This document shows, piece after piece, positions 58,167 to 64,000 of a stretch of DNA of 64,000 nucleotides; the first letter of the stretch is position 1, and each line of letters starts with the position of its first letter. The stretch comes from Tigriopus japonicus (taxonomy: Eukaryota; Arthropoda; Copepoda; Harpacticoida; Harpacticidae): the NCBI GenBank assembly GCA_010645155.1, contig CM021320.1:6238476-6302475 (forward strand). The letters run 5' to 3'. A program made the position numbers and the translations under genes. The notes under the pieces were generated by a model. The model searched no databases and was not told the DNA's origin. It saw only the letters and a program-made list of their open reading frames with translations.

Positions 58167-58866
58167 TGCTCTTCGTCGAGAAAACGAGGATTTCTCTGAA
58201 CGACGGAGTTCGGAGACGCGGCGGGTCTCTCAGTGGTTGTTGGGGCTCGGATTCCGCCGGGTTCCGCTGGTCTTTCTTCGTCCGTTCACTTCTCTTTCTA
58301 ACGCGACCAAACCTTCTCCCTTCTTCCTTCTTTCGGCCTTTTCTGTGGTTCTTTTCTTATGGTGTAACGACTGCAGCGCCCCCTCAATCGCAAGCACAAC
58401 AAAACAACGTTGGGTTGAATCAGCTATGCAAAACAATGAACCGAAATTAGGCCAAGCCAGCGGATATTGAGGGCACAACCCCCATTTTATCCCGTATGGT
58501 TGATTAAAAGTAGGACAACCAACGCAACTTTCAGTCTGACTTAAAAGAGCTTTGTTGTCATGCTGACCGACAAGCTGTGAAAGGGTAGCAATAGGTCTTT
58601 CGTGGAAAGCTGGGGGTACGTGAAAGCTTTATCTCTAAGACATGTAATATATATCTAATGTTCTGTCTATGCAATGTCTGTCTATCGGTTTAACACTATC
58701 TATCTACCATTATTTCAAAAAGGAATTCATTTTATGGTGGCTTGTACGGCGTCATTGTTATCTAGAACAAATAATGGAGAACATTTTTTTTTCTGGCCAT
58801 GTAATCCAACAATAACTGGCTCGTTTCTGCAAATACGGCAAGTCTAAATTCATTCAGGCTGAAAGG
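58167..58866. other. BRR2 5' flank / promoter region
   Basis: About 300 bp next to the start codon is relatively GC-rich and then becomes AT-rich; no TATA box is evident, as is usual for a housekeeping gene. The 8-bp duplication CTGAAAGG (58859-58866) belongs to the adjoining element. Confidence 0.45.
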
Positions 58867-59583
58867 TAGTGATGGGAGGCAAACAGGAGCTTGGGCAAGC
58901 GGTCCGGTACAGTACCTTGGACTTGCCGAAACTTGGGTCTACTTGGGTGCCTGTACAAGTATTTTTCCCACCTTACAGGTTTGCCAAATTTGCTAGGAAT
59001 GAAGACTAAACCTTCGGCATCAGAATTTCAATTAACCAGAAAGTTTCAGCGAAATAGGGCCCATGCCCTTGTTAGGATGGATTTTTAGATGAAAATACAC
59101 AATTCAAAGCTTTTGTATCGAGAAATGCAAAAGCTTTTGAGAATATTTCAAAAAAAAAAGAGTTGGCATTTTACTTTTTCATGCCGGCAACTCTGAGTGA
59201 ACGAGATTGTTCTGGAAGTGTGACTTCTAAATCTCGGTCTTGATTAGCCTCAAAAGTGCATTCATGTGTGGCCTAGAACCGAAACAAAAACAACAACATG
59301 GTTTTGCAAATGCTATCCAAATTGAAATATTTTTTTGTATCACTTCCACTATTTATTGCTAAATTATTAAGGTCAAAAGATCATCGATAATGCAACTTGA
59401 CATTTTTTCTTCTAAGTCACACTGCAAGTATCTTTACTCTTCAAAGAGCAACTGCCGGCAACTGCATCTTCCAATGTTCCTTGAGCTTGCCAAGTGTATT
59501 GGTGTATTGCCCAAGTAATGCTTGTCAACAACTTGTTCTTGGGTGTTTGTGATGACTCATTACTTGCCCAAGTCACATCACTA
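58867..59583. mobile_element. hAT-like non-autonomous element, CTTGGGCAAG family, copy 1
   Basis: 717 bp, starts TAGTGATGGGAGGC and ends GTCACATCACTA. Perfect 8-bp target duplication CTGAAAGG (58859-58866, 59584-59591). Subterminal parts repeat GCTTGGGCAAGC / TTGCCCAAGT / TACTTGGGT-like units. Highly similar to 59810-60515. Confidence 0.9.
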
Positions 59584-59809
59584 CTGAAAGGTACAATGCA
59601 GAGTTTCTAGTGTCTCTGTATTTCTAAGTTGAAGAAACGTCAAATTTTGTCCATAAAAGAGGATCTGCCAAAGGGCCCAAAACTATCAGCGATGGATTCC
59701 GAACGACAAAATGGGGAAAAATTGTATGCGAAATTGAACTTCTGAAATCTTTTGCTCTTGTTAGGAGGAGGAGTCAAGATACTAGATTTTTTCCCAATCG
59801 TGTTCGTTC
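59584..59809. other. Spacer between the two element copies
   Basis: 226 bp of unique sequence ending in the GTTCGTTC duplication of copy 2. The spacer and distinct target sites show two separate insertions, not a tandem duplication. Confidence 0.7.
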
Positions 59810-60515
59810 TAGTGATGGGAGGCAAACAAGAGATTGGGCAAGCTGTACTGGCACAGTGCTTGGGCTTGCTGAAGCTTGGCATAGCTTGGGTGCTTGTACA
59901 AGTACTTTTCCCAGCTAACAGGTTTGCCAAATTTGCTATGAACGAAGAATAAACTTGCCATCCAAATTTCACTAAACCAGGCTGATTCAGCTAAATAGGG
60001 CCCATACCTTTGAAAGGATGTATTTTTAAGAAAATTACACATTTCAATTCTCTCACATGGGGAAATGAAAAATATTTCGAGAATACTAAAAAAAGATTTG
60101 GCATTTTACTTTTCATGCCGGCAACTCTGAGTAAACGAGATTGTTCTGGAAGTGTGACTTCTAAATCTCGGTCTTGATTAGCCTCAAAAGTGCATTCATG
60201 TGTGGCCTAGAACCGAAACAAAAAAAAACATGGTTTTGCAAATGCTATCCAAATTGAAATATTTTTTTGTATCACTTCCACTATTTATTGCTAAATTATT
60301 AAGTTCAAAAGATCATCGAAAATGCAACTTGACATTTTTTCTTCTAAGTCACACTGCAAGTATCTTAACTCTTCAAAGAGCAACTGCCGGCAACTGCATC
60401 TTCCGATGTTCCTTGAGCTTGGGAAGTGTATTGGTGTATTGCCCAAGTAATGCTTGTCAACAACTTGTTCTTGGGTGCCTGTGATGACTCATTACTTGCC
60501 CAAGTCACATCACTA
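59810..60515. mobile_element. hAT-like non-autonomous element, CTTGGGCAAG family, copy 2
   Basis: 706 bp, same ends as copy 1 and same orientation. Perfect 8-bp target duplication GTTCGTTC (59802-59809, 60516-60523). It shares long near-identical blocks with copy 1, for example GCATTTTACTTTT, ATGCCGGCAACTCTGAGT and CAAATGCTATCCAAATTG, with a more diverged left part. Confidence 0.9.
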
Positions 60516-60576
60516 GTTCGTTCACATCCAGTTGCGTATGGCATGGAATTACTAAAGTTTTAGAAGAAGAACTGAA

Positions 60577-61882
60577 CAGTGTTACCAAATGCTGGGTTAT
60601 TACCCATTTCTGGGGTAATTTTGACATAAATTGGGTAACACTTGGCCGTTGATATAATTTCCCAAAACTCTAAAATCTGGGGTAATTTGCTTCATGACTG
60701 TATATACCATACTATAATTTACGCTTTTTCCAAGTTTCCAAAAAGTTGAAATATTTCTTACCAAGGAAAACCAAGGTCTTTCAAATACACTTTTTCAGTA
60801 AAATGTTGCCACTTTTGGTCCAAATATGGTTTTCGGGTGTGTTTTCGTGCATGAAAATATGTTTCATTGCCGCCAGGGCGCTTATCAGACATGATTACAA
60901 CGGCCAAAAATACTTAAATATGAACACTAAATATCTAAATACTATTTAAGCAAAGAATATCAAATTATTGAATAGAGTGTTGATATGACTTGAAAAATTC
61001 AAAAAAAAATATGTAAAATTTTCATGAAAGGTTCAAAAAATTGAATGAAGATCTCTCAATTACTTTGATAAGATAGGTTAAGATAGAAAGCAACAACAGA
61101 TGAAAAACAGAGAATGAAAATTGGGGTGATAAGTAACTTGAGGTGCCCCAAATTTCGAAGAAGACGTCTTGAGAGCAGGGTTGCCAGATTGGCAACTGTA
61201 GCCAGATGTGTCACCAAAATTTGATAATAGAAGTCTTAAGTAAACAGCATTCTATGCATGAAAATTGTAAATATGTTATCATATGGTTAAAACACAATTA
61301 CAATTGCTTTGGGTCAAATTCTATAAACACAAAATTATTACCTTTACCTTTCAATACATCAAGTTTCTTTGAAATATCAGATAAAAATCCCACTTAAACT
61401 CTTGTTAGATAAATAGACTTGATGCAATTGAAATTTTATTAACATATTGCAAGCTTAAGCGCTTAATGTGTATACAATATATAATAAATGGTCATTTGAT
61501 TAACAACTGACAAGTAGTTCAGAGCACATACGACAGGGAGGTCACTGTAATTGCTTAAATATTCAATCTCAAAAGCCTAGAATGTTCTAGGTTGGGCTGC
61601 AAATTTCCAAAAAATGTATTTTTTGAAGAAAATATCAAATATTCAAAATCAGCTGAAAATGCCAAAAAAAAAATTGAAAATATATATTCATATTTTTAGT
61701 CGCACAAATCATGGTCAATAGCATTATTAAAGCCCTTTCTTTCTTTTTGTTGGATTAGAATGTTGGGGTAACTTTACCCCAAAATTGGATATTTTCTCAC
61801 CTTGAGGAATTTTTTGGAGCAATTTCTGGTGTAATTTACTTTTCTGGGGTATTTTCCAAACAAAATGCTGGTAACTTTGGAA
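60577..61882. mobile_element. Possible TIR element with GGGGTAATTT motifs
   Basis: The left end CAGTGTTACCAAATGCTGG and the right end, read on the minus strand (CAGTTCCAAAGTTACCAGCA), share CAGT and GTTACCA. CTGGGGTAATTT-like units are clustered near both ends (60620-60690, 61760-61860). No matching flank duplication was found, so the limits are uncertain. Interior has no recognisable ORF. Confidence 0.35.
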
Positions 61883-63109
61883 CTGGAGCATGGTTGAGGA
61901 CATAAAAGATGGATAGTAAAATACTATCGAAATTTTTCCTTGTAACCAAGCAAACTTTACTGAATTAGACTTTACAAAGCAAAGCGCGAGGATATTACTG
62001 GAAATGTTGGAAAGGCCCCAAACATGAAAGGCGGAATTTGATCAACACATTCGCGCAACTTCTCTCCTGAATCTTGATGGTTCTCTCAAGATCCGACCAC
62101 ACCAGAGAAATTGTTTGAAAGACATCGATGCATCCCTTTTTACAGCCTGTTAAGAAATCGAGGTCCCTTACTAAAGCTAAGGCATATGTCTGAAATGATG
62201 TCAGAAATATTGATGCATTTCGTGTTAAATGCAAGAAAGAAAAACTTTTTTTAAATTAAGAAATATTTTTAGAAAACGGTTGAACTGAAATTACTGAACA
62301 AACTTTTGATGAGCCTTGTACCGAACGAGTTAGACCTTCAAACGAAGCTTCACGGTTGATTCGAACAAAATTTGTTCAGACAGGACCAAACCAAATTCAA
62401 AATTTGAATGAAAAAGCGACAAAAAAAGATGGGAGAGGATGAAACCTAAATTGCAAAGGAAATCCTGACACGTCTATATCTAAACTTAGGATTTATGAAA
62501 CATCCCGTCCTCCTGAAAATCTAACTTGCGAACTTTCACGACGCCATGTTGTTGTCAGATCTGTCTTTATTTATGGATATCTGGCTACTAGACGGATGTC
62601 TAAACACCGACCGCTTGGTTGGTAAAACAATTACTAATTTTCATTGTAATTTTTCGTTGGATTTTCGGCAGAGTTTTGCCAATTTGGTTTTTAGGGTCAA
62701 AAATCTGACCACAAATAAACTTTTCAATAGGCAAAGACCTTATCTACAATAAAATATGGCAGCACTGCCAACTCGAAATCCATAAGTGTGACTGATAAGT
62801 CAAGGATGACGGTATCTTTCCAACCGTCCTCCTTGGATAAGTCAAGGATGACTCTACGAAGGATTCACTTCAAGGTCGAAGGACCTACAGCTTAGGGCCA
62901 ACACCGGCAATTTAGGACATGCGATGACTGCCTTTGATTCAATAAATTTTGATTATTTTGCTAATAACATTCGTTTTTGAGTGAATGGCGGAACATAACA
63001 ACATTTTAACAATGGCAAATAACCAGAGAAATGACGTGTGTTCAAGTGAATGGTTGTATTTTATAACATTTCAAGGAGAGTAAAAGTCACGTTACACTCC
63101 AGTAGAAGT
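61883..63109. other. Intergenic, no supported gene
   Basis: Short ORFs only. TAAGTCAAGGATGAC occurs twice (about 62796 and 62838), a small local repeat. Confidence 0.45.
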
Positions 63110-63500
63110 CTAACGTACACTTATAATTTTCTTGTCCCTCATGGTGAAAGTGCGTCTTAGGAGTCCCATCATTCCCCTCGCCCGCATGACGGTATCAGCA
63201 TAGTGTTCACGGAATTTTATGTTCTGATCAAATATGATACTAAGGTTTGTTTCCATGTCTATGCTCTCAAATTCCTGGCCTTTCAGGATATCCTTGGGAG
63301 TGGTTTTTGGCCTCTTTCCAAACCTCATCATCTTACACTTATCCACATTGAAGGTCATTTGAGGCCCAATCTTCTGCAGAGTTCACGGCACTTTGGGCTC
63401 ATTTCTCGTCTTGAGGTTGCAAGATAATCCCGATGATCTTCAAATCATCCGCAAATTTTAGCATCTTTGTGGATGTAGTCCAATCCAGCCATGAAGGCCC
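63110..63500 (-). pseudogene. LINE reverse transcriptase fragment, frameshifted
   Basis: On the minus strand, TSTKMLKFADDLKIIG contains the RT catalytic FADD box, then stops. A shifted frame gives AQSAVNSAEDWAS. A third gives MTFNVDKCKMMRFGKRPKTT, continuing ETNLSIIFDQNIKFREHYAD and ARGMMGLLRRTFTMRDKKII. This order (FADD, then DWxxxWxxxFNxxKCxxMxFG, then DLGxxxDxxLxFxxH, then GxLRRxF) is typical of non-LTR RTs. At least two frame disruptions and truncation at both sides mean it is dead. It could be from the same family as the 3' ends at 22-25 kb, but they do not overlap. Confidence 0.85.
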
Positions 63501-63563
63501 TCTCTTGTGGTTGGTTAACCATTGATGTCTTGTGTTGACTGGTCTTCTCATAATTGATCTTTC

Positions 63564-63974
63564 TCAAAGTTGTAGGAGTTCAGCCAAAAGTAGTCTGTCT
63601 CTGTATCTGAGGGTTGCCACTTCAATTCCACGTGCTTGTCCTGGTCTAATTGGTGATGATTCCATTGCTTTTTCCCATTCATTTTCATGTTGAATCACCA
63701 CACCAAAGTTTGTAGTAGTGACAAGCGAAGACCAATATTCCCTGAATCCTTTTCTTGTCCATCTATCTATCCATTGAATGATCTGAGAGAAAGATGAAAT
63801 GCTCAAAAGCACGCTGAACAAACACATAAGTGACGCAAATGACTTTGAGTAGTTCTCATCAATGGAGAATATGATGTTCTTTGATTGGAAGAAAGAATGA
63901 AGGATGAAGTCAAGCTCTCTTTTTCTTTGAAGGGCCACACACGACCCATCCAAATTTTCTTTCTCAATCAGCAC
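63564..63974 (-). CDS. Hypothetical ORF, 136 aa
   Basis: Minus frame starting MLIEKENLDGSCVALQRKRE, with one hydrophobic stretch (SFASLMCLFSVLLSISSFSQ) followed by a basic/aromatic segment (WIDRWTRKGFREYWSSL) and a C-terminus RYRDRLLLAELLQL. It may belong to the decayed retroelement immediately downstream or be part of a gene continuing beyond the window. Not recognised. Confidence 0.3.
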   Translation of the reverse strand: MLIEKENLDGSCVALQRKRELDFILHSFFQSKNIIFSIDENYSKSFASLMCLFSVLLSISSFSQIIQWIDRWTRKGFREYWSSLVTTTNFGVVIQHENEWEKAMESSPIRPGQARGIEVATLRYRDRLLLAELLQL

Positions 63975-64000
63975 GACTGGATTTCTTTGTGCACTAAAAC

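Noticed and set aside
51673..58470. Many long ORFs on the plus strand and in other minus frames across the BRR2 region (up to 194 aa)
   Set aside because: They are shadows of the 2203-codon BRR2 frame, produced by its higher GC content. None has a family motif.
61995..62234. 79-aa minus ORF
   Set aside because: No recognisable domain and no supporting signals; left as intergenic.

Overview
Eukaryotic nuclear DNA from an arthropod, most likely a small-genome crustacean such as a copepod. The species is inference only. The evidence is short GT-AG introns (about 60-250 bp in most genes), AATAAA signals, a CLIP-domain serine protease, an invertebrate-type nicotinic receptor alpha subunit, muscle myosin alkali light-chain genes, and many short inverted-repeat DNA transposons. 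Two assembly gaps (557-1130 and 26924-27565) each remove part of a gene.

Layout. 1-556: 3' part of a KAT5/Tip60 histone acetyltransferase (minus). 1.2-6.8 kb: repeat-rich, with a TIR element, a first myosin light-chain gene (3187-3898, minus) with a TATA box, and two nested hAT-like elements. 7.0-12.65 kb: a second light-chain gene (minus) in which a two-exon block is present twice, with identical exon lengths and phases, between shared first and last exons. 15.7-16.7 kb: a small plus-strand ORF and a short membrane protein gene (minus). 19.5-21.0 kb: a complete secreted CLIP-domain trypsin-like protease. 22-25 kb: decayed 3' ends of one LINE family. 27.6-30.3 kb: cullin-1 lacking its N-terminal exons in the gap. 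30.9-32.1 kb: a 1.13-kb near-perfect palindrome. 32.9-33.2 kb: a tRNA-derived SINE sharing its 3' tail with the LINE. 37.9-38.4 kb: a small secreted cystine-rich protein resembling IL-17. 42.6-46.6 kb: more TIR/hAT-like elements. 48.85-51.2 kb: nicotinic acetylcholine receptor alpha subunit (plus). 51.55-58.17 kb: BRR2/SNRNP200 spliceosomal helicase as one uninterrupted 2203-codon ORF (minus), convergent with the receptor. 58.9-60.5 kb: two copies of one hAT-like element, each with its own perfect 8-bp target duplication. 63.1-63.5 kb: a reverse-transcriptase pseudogene.

The genes are unrelated housekeeping, muscle, neuronal and secreted functions; there is no operon or pathway cluster. The two light-chain genes are a local tandem family.

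The strongest unusual signals are the duplicated two-exon cassette in the light-chain gene, the group of hAT-like non-autonomous elements each carrying its own subterminal motif array, the LINE/SINE shared tail, the long palindrome just downstream of cullin-1, and the intronless BRR2 gene.
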